A DNA stretch of 11,580 bases, from contig JADCBH010000290.1 of NCBI GenBank assembly GCA_020253595.1, positions 1-11,580 on the forward strand. Reading direction: 5' to 3'. The stretch's first letter is position 1. Every line of letters starts with the position of its first letter. Both the position numbers and the translations under genes were made by a program. Positions 1-7,255 of the stretch are shown here, piece after piece. Source of the stretch: Brevundimonas sp. Its GTDB lineage: Bacteria; Pseudomonadota; Alphaproteobacteria; Caulobacterales; Caulobacteraceae. The notes below the pieces were generated by a model, which saw nothing but the letters and a program-made list of their open reading frames with translations, did no database searches and was not told the DNA's origin.

Positions 1-1773
1 ATCAAGCAGCTTGCGCTCCACCTCGGCCCGCCGTTCGGCATCCGGATCAAGCGTCAGGACGCGGCTCCACTGAAATCCCGCCTCTCTGCGCCGACCCACC
101 ATCCAGTAGGCGTCGCCGAGGTGATCGTTGATCTCGGCATTGGCCGGCTCCTTGGCGACGGCCTGCTCCAGGGTATCAACGGCGATCTCGTACTGGCCCT
201 GACGGAACTGGGCCCAGCCCAGACTGTCCTGGATGTTGCCGTCCTCTGGATCGGCGGCGTGGGCGCGCTCGATCATCTCGGCACCCTCGGCCACGCGAGT
301 GCCGGAATCGACCCAGAGGTAACCGAGATAGTTCAGATAGATCGGCTCGTTCGGCTCGGATTGAAGCGCGGTCCAGAGCTCGGCCTCAGCCTCCGGAATC
401 CGGTCGAGCGATTCGTAGGCTGCGCCTCTGAGGAAGCGGACATCCGCAGTCTGGTCCACGGTATTGAGCAGCGGCCCGTTCAACAGCACCAGCGCTTCTT
501 CGTACCGCTGGAGCTGCATGAGCTGACCAACCGTGACCTGGGCGATGCGCGCGTCGTCGGGCGAGGATCGCTGGGCGGCCTGAAACGCGGCCAGAGCCTC
601 TTCACGACGGTCCTCGGCCGCCAGTGTCAGGCCCATCTGAACCTGGGCGGCGGCATGAACCTCGGCGGGCTGCTCAGGAACCCGAGCCAGGACCGAGAGG
701 CCGAGATCACGCAGATCCTCCTCCTGCGTGGCCGTCTGTCCCAGCAGGTAGAGTGTCTCGGGGGTCCGGTCCAGCGCAACGGCCAGGCGGAGATACACCA
801 CCGCGAATTGCTCGGCGTTCTCGGACGAGGCCTGACGGGCCGCGATGGTCAGGGCTTCGGCAGCCCCTTCGCGCAGACTGGGCAAGGCAGGCGGGCGACC
901 TCGAGACGCCGCTCGGGCCCGGGCCAGCGACAGGGCGGGGTCGGCCGATCCCGCCGAGATGGCGGCATCATAGACCGAAAGCGCCTCGTCACGCCGGCCC
1001 CGGCGCTCCAGGAACTCCCCGTAGGACACACGAAAGACCGGGGCTGTCCGGGGGTTCTCGACCAGGGCCCTGAGGACCGCCTCGGCGTCATCATGGCGGC
1101 GACGATGCTCAAGCAGCTGGGCACGGCTATAGCGGCCGAACACGACCACGAGCGGGTCCCCCGTCGGATTGGGCTCGGCCAGGGCGATCTCCCAGTCGCC
1201 AGCCGCCGCCGCGATCCACGGCTGGACCAGGGCCCCGGCACGGGCGTGCGGCGCGGCCACGGGATCGGCCTTCAGGCTGCTGCTGGCGCGACGGGCGTCG
1301 CCGCGCTCGAAGTCCAGCACGGCTGAGACCAGGTCGGCCGCCTCTCCGATCGCCGCCGACAGACTTGTGTCCGATGAGGCCGCACGAGCGGCGAACGACA
1401 GATCGCCTGCGAGCAGGGCCGCCGTGGTCGCCTGCTCCATCACCGAGGGCTGTTCTGGCGCCAGGGTCTGAACCGCGCTCAGGAACGCTGCGCCCTGTTC
1501 GAACTCACCCTGGGACAGAGCCGACCGTCCCGAGAGGAACAGCCCATAGGCCGTGCGGCCGGTCTCGTCGCGCGGCGACGGGGCCCAGACGCGGGGAATG
1601 GCGTCGATGGTCGGAGCCGGCGTTTCCTGGCCTTCGCCAATGACGACCAGCGGCGGCGGGGGCGGTTCAGGCAGGACATCCTGAATTCGCGGGGCCGGAG
1701 CCTCCTGGGCGAGAGCGGGCGACCCCAGAATGGTGGCGGCGAGCAGGAACGAACGAAGGGCTGTCAGGCGCAT
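1..1773 (-). CDS. Secreted tetratricopeptide-repeat protein, 3' end off window
   Basis: An open minus-strand frame runs from ATG at 1773 to the window edge without a stop (591 codons seen). Residues 1-22 look like a type I signal peptide: basic MRLTALR, then a hydrophobic core, then an ALA-QE cleavage site. There is no lipobox cysteine, so it should be periplasmic or surface-exposed but not a lipoprotein. A Pro-rich linker follows (about 34-60). Residues about 75-340 are Ala-rich helical repeats of weak TPR character. Clear TPR units lie at roughly 373-405, 408-440, 443-476, 477-509, 511-543 and 545-577, including NYLGYLWVDSG, DSLGWAQFRQGQYEIAV and NDHLGDAYWMVGRRREA. The last motifs resemble the TPR family of Pseudomonas LbcA, an adaptor for a periplasmic C-terminal processing protease; that role is inference here. 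It lies 56 bases behind the ETF-QO stop with no terminator seen, so co-transcription is likely. The start has no strong Shine-Dalgarno; an in-frame GTG at 1788 is an alternative. Confidence 0.9.
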   Translation of the reverse strand, partial: MRLTALRSFLLAATILGSPALAQEAPAPRIQDVLPEPPPPPLVVIGEGQETPAPTIDAIPRVWAPSPRDETGRTAYGLFLSGRSALSQGEFEQGAAFLSAVQTLAPEQPSVMEQATTAALLAGDLSFAARAASSDTSLSAAIGEAADLVSAVLDFERGDARRASSSLKADPVAAPHARAGALVQPWIAAAAGDWEIALAEPNPTGDPLVVVFGRYSRAQLLEHRRRHDDAEAVLRALVENPRTAPVFRVSYGEFLERRGRRDEALSVYDAAISAGSADPALSLARARAASRGRPPALPSLREGAAEALTIAARQASSENAEQFAVVYLRLAVALDRTPETLYLLGQTATQEEDLRDLGLSVLARVPEQPAEVHAAAQVQMGLTLAAEDRREEALAAFQAAQRSSPDDARIAQVTVGQLMQLQRYEEALVLLNGPLLNTVDQTADVRFLRGAAYESLDRIPEAEAELWTALQSEPNEPIYLNYLGYLWVDSGTRVAEGAEMIERAHAADPEDGNIQDSLGWAQFRQGQYEIAVDTLEQAVAKEPANAEINDHLGDAYWMVGRRREAGFQWSRVLTLDPDAERRAEVERKLLD

Positions 1774-1829
1774 GGAACCGACATTCACCGGCTTATGCGG
1801 CGACGACAAGGCCCCTCGCCTATCCCGCA

Positions 1830-3584
1830 TCACATGTTCGGATAGTTCGGCCCGCCGCCGCCCTCAGGCGTCGTCCAGACGATGTTCTGCGACGGATCCT
1901 TGATGTCGCAGGTTTTGCAGTGGACGCAGTTCTGGGCATTGATGACGAAACGGGGATCCGTCTTTGCCGCCTCGTCGGCGTAGACGACCTCATAGACACC
2001 GGCCGGGCAGTACAGCCGCGCGGGCTCGCCATAGATCGGCAGGTTGACCCCGATCGGCTTGTCCGGATCGAGCAGCTTCAGGTGTGCCGGCTGTTCCTCG
2101 GCGTGGTTGGTGTTTGAGATGAAGACGCTGGACAGCTTGTCGAACGACAGCTTTCCGTCCGGCTTGGGATAGGCGATCGGCTTGTGCTTCGCGGCCGGCT
2201 CGGTCGAGGCCGCATCGGTCTTGCCGTGCTTCACGGTACCGAACAGCGACAGACCCGTCAGGCTCTGACACCAGAGGTCGAACACGCCGTATGCCCCACC
2301 GAGCGTCGTGCCGAACTTCGACAGCAGCGGCTTGGCGTTACGGACCTGTTTCAGTTCCTTGTAGACCCAGCTGTTCTCGTAGGCCGTCTGGTACTCGCCC
2401 AGCACATCGCCCGCGCGCCCGGCCATGACGGCGTCATAGGCGGCATCGGCGGCCAGCATGCCGGTCTTCATGGCGTTGTGGCTGCCCTTGATGCGCGGCA
2501 CATTCACGAAGCCGGCCGAACACCCGATCAGCGCCCCACCGGGGAAGGCCAGCTTCGGCACCGACTGGAAGCCGCCCTCGGTGATGGCCCGCGCGCCATA
2601 GGAGATGCGGGTGCCGCCCTCCAGATGCTCGGCGATGGCCGGGTGGTGCTTGAACCGCTGGAACTCGTCGAACGGCGACAGGTGCGGGTTCTTGTAGTTC
2701 AGGTGCACGACGTAGCCGACGGCCACGTAGTTGTCCCCGAAGTGGTACAGGAAGCTGCCCCCCCCGGTGTGCTCGTCCAGCGGCCAGCCGGTCGTGTGCT
2801 GGGCCAGACCCGGGCGGTGCTTCTCGGGCGGCACCTGCCACAGCTCCTTCAGGCCGATACCGAACTTCTGCGGTTCCTTGCCCTTGGCGAGCTCGTGGCG
2901 CGCGATGATGGTCTTCGCCAGCGACCCGCGCACGCCCTCGGCGATGAAGACGTATTTGCCGTGCAGCTCGATCCCGGGCTGGAAGTCGTCCGTCGGCTGT
3001 CCGTGCTTGTCGATTCCGAAGACCCCGGCGACCACGCCCTTGACCCGGCCAGTCCCCTCTTCCCAGACCACGTGGCTGGCGGCCATGCCGGGGTACACCT
3101 CGACGCCCAAGCCTTCCGCCTGCTCGCCCAGCCAGCGGCAGACGTTGGCCAGCGAGGCGATGTAGCAGCCGTCGTTGTGCATCATGGGCGGCAGGGCCCA
3201 CATCGGCAGGCTGGCCTGACCCATCGGCCCCAGAAGCATGAAGCGGTCCTCGGTGACCGGCGTCTCCAGTGGCGCGCCCATGGCCTTCCAGTCGGGCAAG
3301 AGCTCGGTCAGGGCGCGCGGATCGATCACGGCACCCGACAGGATGTGCCCGCCGACCTCGGCCGACTTCTCCAGCACGGCGACGGAGATGTCCTTGCCGT
3401 CGGCGGCCGCGCGCTGCTTGAGCCGGATCGCCGAAGCCAGGCCGGCCGGTCCACCACCGACGATGACGACGTCATATTCCATGACGTCGCATTCGACGCC
3501 CTGAAGCGCCTCCAGCGGCGGCAGGTTGTCGAGGATGGCTTCCTGGGCGGGGGACGAGGCACCGCCTTCGATGGCTTGGGCCAT
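1830..3584 (-). CDS. etfQO: Electron-transfer flavoprotein:ubiquinone oxidoreductase (ETF-QO)
   Basis: This inner-membrane flavoprotein passes electrons from reduced ETF (fed by acyl-CoA and amino-acid dehydrogenases) to ubiquinone. Counting from ATG 3584 the protein is 584 residues. The N-terminal FAD-binding motif VVIVGGGPAGLASAIRL lies near 39-55. The middle has family landmarks such as EGVRGSLAKTI, GYVVHLNYKNPHLSPFDEFQRFKHHP and GGALIGCSAGFVNVPRIKGSHNAMKTG. The C-terminal ferredoxin-like part keeps the 4Fe-4S ligands C526 and C553-x2-C556-x2-C559, and ends in the usual PEGGGGPNYPNM. The frame stays open to a TTG at 3644, but that TTG is the first three bases of a good -35 box, and ATG 3584 has GAAGG five bases upstream, so I place the start at 3584. 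A later ATG at 3482 (MEYDVVIVGG) matches the usual start of some homologues but lacks a ribosome site. The function call is very secure; the start is probable. Confidence 0.96.
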   Translation of the reverse strand: MAQAIEGGASSPAQEAILDNLPPLEALQGVECDVMEYDVVIVGGGPAGLASAIRLKQRAAADGKDISVAVLEKSAEVGGHILSGAVIDPRALTELLPDWKAMGAPLETPVTEDRFMLLGPMGQASLPMWALPPMMHNDGCYIASLANVCRWLGEQAEGLGVEVYPGMAASHVVWEEGTGRVKGVVAGVFGIDKHGQPTDDFQPGIELHGKYVFIAEGVRGSLAKTIIARHELAKGKEPQKFGIGLKELWQVPPEKHRPGLAQHTTGWPLDEHTGGGSFLYHFGDNYVAVGYVVHLNYKNPHLSPFDEFQRFKHHPAIAEHLEGGTRISYGARAITEGGFQSVPKLAFPGGALIGCSAGFVNVPRIKGSHNAMKTGMLAADAAYDAVMAGRAGDVLGEYQTAYENSWVYKELKQVRNAKPLLSKFGTTLGGAYGVFDLWCQSLTGLSLFGTVKHGKTDAASTEPAAKHKPIAYPKPDGKLSFDKLSSVFISNTNHAEEQPAHLKLLDPDKPIGVNLPIYGEPARLYCPAGVYEVVYADEAAKTDPRFVINAQNCVHCKTCDIKDPSQNIVWTTPEGGGGPNYPNM

Positions 3585-3589
3585 GAGGA

Positions 3590-3594
3590 CCTTC
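3590..3594 (-). promoter_or_regulatory. Shine-Dalgarno deciding the ETF-QO start
   Basis: GAAGG on the minus strand lies five bases before ATG 3584. This supports that start over the TTG at 3644, which lies in the -35 element, and over ATG 3482, which has no comparable site. Confidence 0.6.
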
Positions 3595-3614
3595 GTTGTT
3601 TTCCGTGGACGCCC

Positions 3615-3644
3615 CTTATCGGAAGGTGACGCGACGGCGGTCAA
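3615..3644 (-). promoter_or_regulatory. Sigma-70-type promoter for ETF-QO
   Basis: Read on the minus strand, TTGACC (3644-3639) and GATAAG (3620-3615) are separated by 18 bases. They match the TTGACA and TATAAT consensus at 5 and 4 of 6 positions. Transcription would begin near 3608, leaving a leader of about 25 bases before the ATG at 3584. It sits in the gap shared with the divergent uracil-DNA glycosylase gene. The pattern is seen directly; its activity is inferred. Confidence 0.55.
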
Positions 3645-3666
3645 GGCTTATCCCTGACGCACCGTC

Positions 3667-4452
3667 ATGAACGCCGAGCCCCGCGACATCGCCGCGATCG
3701 AAAGCCTTCTCGCCTTCTGGCGCGATGCGGGCGTCGACGCCTGCTTCGAGGAGGCCCCACAGGACCGGACGATCGTCGTCGCGCCCGCCCTGAAGGCTGT
3801 GGCCAAGGCGACGGCGTCGGTGGCCCCGGCCGTCAACAGCGGCGAGGCCCTCGCCCAGGCCCGGCGTCTGGCGGCGGGCGCGGACACCCTGGAGGCGCTG
3901 GCCGAAGCCGTCACGAGATTCGACGGCTGCCCCCTGCGTGGCATGGGCGCGAGGCAATCCGTCTTCGGGCGAGGGAACCCGGATGCCCCCGTTCTGGTGA
4001 TCGGCGAAGGCCCGGGTGCCGATGAGGATGCGGCCGGCCAGCCTTTCGTCGGGCGGGCCGGCCAGTTGCTCGACAGGATGCTGGTGGCCGCCGGTCTGAC
4101 CGACCGGGTCTTCATCACCAACACCGTCTTCTGGCGACCGCCCGGCAATCGCACGCCGACCGCGGATGAGCAGTCAGTCTGCGCGCCGTTCGTGGAGCGG
4201 GCCTTCGCCATCATGCGGCCCAAAGCGGTGCTGCTGCTCGGCGCAGCGGCGGCGCGCTCGGTCTTGCACACCGAGGAGGGCATCCTGCGGATCCGGGGCC
4301 AGTGGCGCGAGTGGCGACTGGCAGAGGGCGATGTCTCTGCGCCCGTTCTGGCGACGCTTCATCCCGCCTTCCTGCTGCGCCAACCCCAGGCGAAGCGTCA
4401 GGCCTGGGCGGACATGCTGGCGCTTGCCGCGCGACTGGATGAGGACGCCTGA
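3667..4452 (+). CDS. Family 4-like uracil-DNA glycosylase
   Basis: A 261-residue member of the uracil-DNA glycosylase superfamily, which removes uracil from DNA to start base-excision repair. Key motifs are GEGPGADED (113-121, the water-activating motif 1 region), GQPFVGRAGQLLDRML (124-139), RPPGNRTPT (157-165) and HPAFLLRQP (232-240, the motif 2 loop). Classical family 4 enzymes hold a 4Fe-4S cluster with four cysteines. Here the expected CxxC is F85-DG-C88 and the expected Cys before RPPGNR is W156; only C88 and C172 remain. The first 75 residues are a variable Ala-rich extension. An in-frame TGA at 3655 makes ATG 3667 the first possible start. No Shine-Dalgarno is visible, so leaderless translation is possible. 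It is divergent from ETF-QO and its stop is 4 bases from the stop of the aminopeptidase gene on the other strand. Such proteins are often annotated as phage SPO1 polymerase-related. Confidence 0.92.
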   Translation: MNAEPRDIAAIESLLAFWRDAGVDACFEEAPQDRTIVVAPALKAVAKATASVAPAVNSGEALAQARRLAAGADTLEALAEAVTRFDGCPLRGMGARQSVFGRGNPDAPVLVIGEGPGADEDAAGQPFVGRAGQLLDRMLVAAGLTDRVFITNTVFWRPPGNRTPTADEQSVCAPFVERAFAIMRPKAVLLLGAAAARSVLHTEEGILRIRGQWREWRLAEGDVSAPVLATLHPAFLLRQPQAKRQAWADMLALAARLDEDA

Positions 4453-4456
4453 AGCC

Positions 4457-6268
4457 TCACAGCGGACGACACTGAGCCTCAAGCCAACTCTTCACCTCAC
4501 CGTCGAGCAGCGGCCCGACCTTGGCGAAGGTCTCGGCATGGTAGGCGTCGACGTAGGCGCGCTCGTTCGGCGTCAGCAGATCGGCGTCGATCAGGCGGCG
4601 GTCCAGCGGCGCGAAGGTCAGCTGTTCGAAGCCGTGCATCGGCCGTTCGCCACCGGCGATCGGGTCGGCCGGCGTGACGACCTGCAGCGTCTCGATGCGG
4701 ATGCCCCAGTGACCCTCGCGGTAGTAGCCGGGCTCGTTGGAGACGATCATGCCGGGCAACAGCGGTTGGGTGTTCACCGCCTTGGCGATTCGCTGGGGCC
4801 CTTCGTGGACACCCAGGTAAGAACCGACGCCGTGTCCGGTGCCGTGGTCATAGTCGAGACCGGCCATCCACATCGGCAGGCGGGCCAGGGCGTCGATCTG
4901 ATGCCCGGTGGTGCCCGCCGGGAAGCGCACCGTGGCCATGGCGATATGGCCCTTCAGCACCAGGGTGAACATGCGGCGCTGATCGGCCGAGGATTCACCG
5001 ATGGCCATCGTGCGGGTCACGTCGGTGGTGCCGTCCAGATACTGGCCGCCGCCGTCCACGAGCAGCAGAGAGCCTTTCTCCATGCGACGAATGGTGCGGG
5101 TCACGGGTCGGTAGTGCGGAAGCGCCGCGTTCGGTCCGACGCCGGCGATGGTGTCAAAGCTCAGGTCCTTCAGCGCACCGGTCTCTTCCCGGAACCGCTC
5201 CAGCGCCTCGACCACCGCCCTCTCGTCCGGCAGCTCGACCTGGGCGACCGTATCGACCCAGTGCAGGAAACGCGCGAGGGCGGCACCGTCGCGGATGTGG
5301 GCCTGACGGCTGCCCTCGATCTCGATGGCGTTCTTGGTCGCGCGCGGCAGGGTGCAGGGGTCCATCCGCGCGATCACGTTCGCACCCGCCGCGTTCAGCC
5401 GGTCGAAATACCAGGCCGACGACTGACCGGGATCGACCAGCACGCGACGGCCGGACAGGGCATCCAGCGCGGACGGCAGGGCGTCAGGTGCCTCCAATGA
5501 CACCGCGTCACCCAGCCAGCCGGGCAGTTCGTTCGTCACCTTGGCGGGGTCCAGGAACAGCCGCGCGCGACCGTCCGTCTCGACGATGGCCTGGGCCAGC
5601 GGCAGAGGCGTTCGGATGACGTCGCCACCGCGCACGTTGAACAGCCAGGCGATCGAGGCGGGAGCGGTCAGTACGGCTGCGTCAGCACCCGCGCCGGCGA
5701 TGGCCTGTCCGATGCGGGCACGTTTGGACGCGCTGCTCTCGCCAGAATAGCGCTCGGGATGGGGCACGACCGGTTCCGTCGGCTGGGCGGGCCGCTCTGC
5801 CCCCCATGCCAGGTCCACCGGGTTGGTCTCGACCGGCTTCAGTTCGGCCCCGGCCTTGGCCGCCGCGCGCCGCAGCGTCGCCAGCGCATCGGGGCTGTGA
5901 AGGCGGGGGTCGTAGCCGATCACCGCACCCTTGGGGGCCTCTTCCAGATAGGCGGGCACGCCGCCGTCGACGAGGTCGCGCAGTTCGAACTGGCCGGCAT
6001 CGACCTGGGCCTTCACCTGCACCGTATAGCGGCCGTCGGTGAAAACAGCGGCACGATCCTTCATCACGACACCGGCCCCCGCCGAGCCCGTGAAGCCGGT
6101 CAGCCAGGCCAGGCGATCGTTGGCCTCAGGCAGGTATTCGTTCTGGTGTTCGTCCTCATGAGGCACGAGGAAGCCATCCAGCCCCTGCTCAGCCATGGCG
6201 GCGCGGACGAGGGGAAGATGCTTCGCCCCAAAGGACGGATCGGTGGTTTCGTCGAAGGTCTGGCGCAT
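4457..6268 (-). CDS. pepP: Xaa-Pro aminopeptidase (aminopeptidase P, M24B family)
   Basis: This enzyme releases an N-terminal residue that precedes proline, using a two-metal centre, and is likely cytosolic (no signal peptide). The 603-residue length and three-part layout match the long aminopeptidase P form typified by eukaryotic XPNPEP1, not the roughly 440-residue E. coli PepP. Two creatinase-type N-terminal domains (about 10-150 and 165-310) precede the pita-bread catalytic domain. All five metal ligands are visible: D405 (LVDGGG), D416 (TTDVTRT), H479 (GTGHGVG), E512 (SNEPGYY) and E526 (RIETLQ). The likely catalytic histidines are H385 (PHYRP) and H488 (VHEGPQ). The C-terminal tail (about 550-603) is the extra segment typical of this subgroup. 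The gene follows prmA after 17 bases on the same strand, suggesting one transcript. GGAGG stands only two bases before the ATG, which is unusually close. Confidence 0.95.
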   Translation of the reverse strand: MRQTFDETTDPSFGAKHLPLVRAAMAEQGLDGFLVPHEDEHQNEYLPEANDRLAWLTGFTGSAGAGVVMKDRAAVFTDGRYTVQVKAQVDAGQFELRDLVDGGVPAYLEEAPKGAVIGYDPRLHSPDALATLRRAAAKAGAELKPVETNPVDLAWGAERPAQPTEPVVPHPERYSGESSASKRARIGQAIAGAGADAAVLTAPASIAWLFNVRGGDVIRTPLPLAQAIVETDGRARLFLDPAKVTNELPGWLGDAVSLEAPDALPSALDALSGRRVLVDPGQSSAWYFDRLNAAGANVIARMDPCTLPRATKNAIEIEGSRQAHIRDGAALARFLHWVDTVAQVELPDERAVVEALERFREETGALKDLSFDTIAGVGPNAALPHYRPVTRTIRRMEKGSLLLVDGGGQYLDGTTDVTRTMAIGESSADQRRMFTLVLKGHIAMATVRFPAGTTGHQIDALARLPMWMAGLDYDHGTGHGVGSYLGVHEGPQRIAKAVNTQPLLPGMIVSNEPGYYREGHWGIRIETLQVVTPADPIAGGERPMHGFEQLTFAPLDRRLIDADLLTPNERAYVDAYHAETFAKVGPLLDGEVKSWLEAQCRPL

Positions 6269-6285
6269 GACCTCCGCTTACGCCG

Positions 6286-7155
6286 TCACCCCACCCGTCT
6301 CAACACCAGGGCGCTCCAGGCGTCGCGACGAATGCGGTTTTCCAGCCGGAACCCGCGTGACAGATAGGCCGCCGTCACCCGCCGTTCCTGCGTCCGCAGG
6401 AGCCCCGACAGCACGGCCACTCCGCCGATCCGCAACGCCAGCTTGATGTCCTGCGACAGGGCGACCAGCGGCGGGGCGAGGATGTTTGCGAATACCAGGT
6501 CATAGGGGGCTTCGGCGCGAATGCGGCGGTCGTCCAGGCCCGAGGCGTGGAAGAAGCGGCACTTGGCGCGGTTCAGGCTGGCGTTCTCATTGGCGATCCG
6601 CACCGAGACCGGGTCGATGTCGGTGCCGACCGCGACTCGGCTGCCGGTCCGGGCCGCCGCGATGGCCAGCACACCCGTGCCGCAGCCGACGTCCAGCACC
6701 CGATCGAACCGCTCACGCTTCAGCAGGTCGTCGTACGCCATCAGGCAGCCCGTCGTCGTGCCGTGGTGACCCGTGCCGAAGGCGGCGCCCGCCTCGATGC
6801 GCAGGTTCACGGTCGAGGCTGGTGCCCGTCCACGATCATGCGCGCCATAGACAAAGAACCGCCCGGCGCGGACCGGCGGCAGGCCGGACAGGGACATGGC
6901 CAGCCAGTCTGCGTCGACCAGCTCCTCGGTCGTCACGACCAGATCACCGTAGGTCGCCAGCACGGCGCGCAGGCCCTCGGCCTCTTCGTCCGACGTCGGG
7001 AAGGCGTCGATGCGCCAGAGACCGCGATCCTCGTCCTCCTCCAGGATGGAGTAGGTCGCCCCCTCCAGCATGGGGTTTGCGTCGATGGCGGCCGCCGCGT
7101 TTTCCGCCACGGCGCGAGGCCCGCGCGCGATGATCTGAACTGCGCTTTGGGACAT
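6286..7155 (-). CDS. prmA: Ribosomal protein L11 methyltransferase
   Basis: PrmA uses S-adenosylmethionine to trimethylate amino groups of ribosomal protein L11 in the cytoplasm. The 289-residue length is close to E. coli PrmA (293). The N-terminal L11-recognition domain (about 1-80) is divergent. It is followed by the PrmA signature AFGTGHHGTT (125-134), the SAM-binding motif I LDVGCGTGVLAIAAA (154-168), the acidic end of strand 2 at GTDIDP (177-182), and ANILAPPLVAL (223-233), the NxLA catalytic-loop motif. The start ATG at 7155 has only a weak GGGG-type ribosome site. The gene is first in a two-gene minus-strand unit with the aminopeptidase P gene and divergent from the H1-like gene. PrmA is dispensable in many bacteria, so its loss need not give a strong phenotype. 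Confidence 0.96.
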   Translation of the reverse strand: MSQSAVQIIARGPRAVAENAAAAIDANPMLEGATYSILEEDEDRGLWRIDAFPTSDEEAEGLRAVLATYGDLVVTTEELVDADWLAMSLSGLPPVRAGRFFVYGAHDRGRAPASTVNLRIEAGAAFGTGHHGTTTGCLMAYDDLLKRERFDRVLDVGCGTGVLAIAAARTGSRVAVGTDIDPVSVRIANENASLNRAKCRFFHASGLDDRRIRAEAPYDLVFANILAPPLVALSQDIKLALRIGGVAVLSGLLRTQERRVTAAYLSRGFRLENRIRRDAWSALVLRRVG

Positions 7156-7178
7156 TCAACAAACCCCGCTATCATCGC

Positions 7179-7191
7179 GAATCGATACAAT
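7179..7191 (+). promoter_or_regulatory. GANTC site and candidate -10 box upstream of the H1-like gene
   Basis: In the 100-base gap between prmA and the H1-like gene, GAATC (7179-7183) lies two bases before TACAAT (7186-7191), a 5-of-6 match to the -10 consensus. No good -35 stands 16-19 bases upstream. In Caulobacterales, GANTC is the target of the cell-cycle DNA methylase CcrM, and GcrA-dependent promoters often carry a methylated GANTC close to the -10 box. Transcription would start near 7198, giving a leader of about 58 bases. Identity as a GcrA/CcrM promoter is inference and depends on the organism being a Caulobacterales member. The rest of the gap shows no other clear element. Confidence 0.35.
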
Positions 7192-7255
7192 CACGCACGC
7201 GTCCGGCACCTGCCCGTCCGGCCGTGTCTCACTTAACCGAGGGGTCGGGGAATAC

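Noticed and set aside
121..1326. Plus-strand open frame (401 codons) at the left end
   Set aside because: It is the shadow of the minus-strand TPR gene, which has a signal peptide and clear repeats.
1774..1829. Possible terminator between ETF-QO and the TPR gene
   Set aside because: No stem with a following T-run is present; the gap looks like read-through.
2184..3629. Long plus-strand open frame (481 codons) opposite ETF-QO
   Set aside because: It is antisense to an unmistakable ETF-QO gene, has no family resemblance and reflects the third-position GC bias of the real gene.
4166..5500. Plus-strand open frame (444 codons) spanning the glycosylase end and the aminopeptidase gene
   Set aside because: It crosses two clearly coding genes in other frames and its translation is Arg/Gly-rich noise with no motif.
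7233..7238. TTAACC, a CtrA half-site, before the H1-like gene
   Set aside because: The full CtrA motif TTAA-N7-TTAAC is not present, since the matching upstream half is absent, and a six-base match alone is weak.
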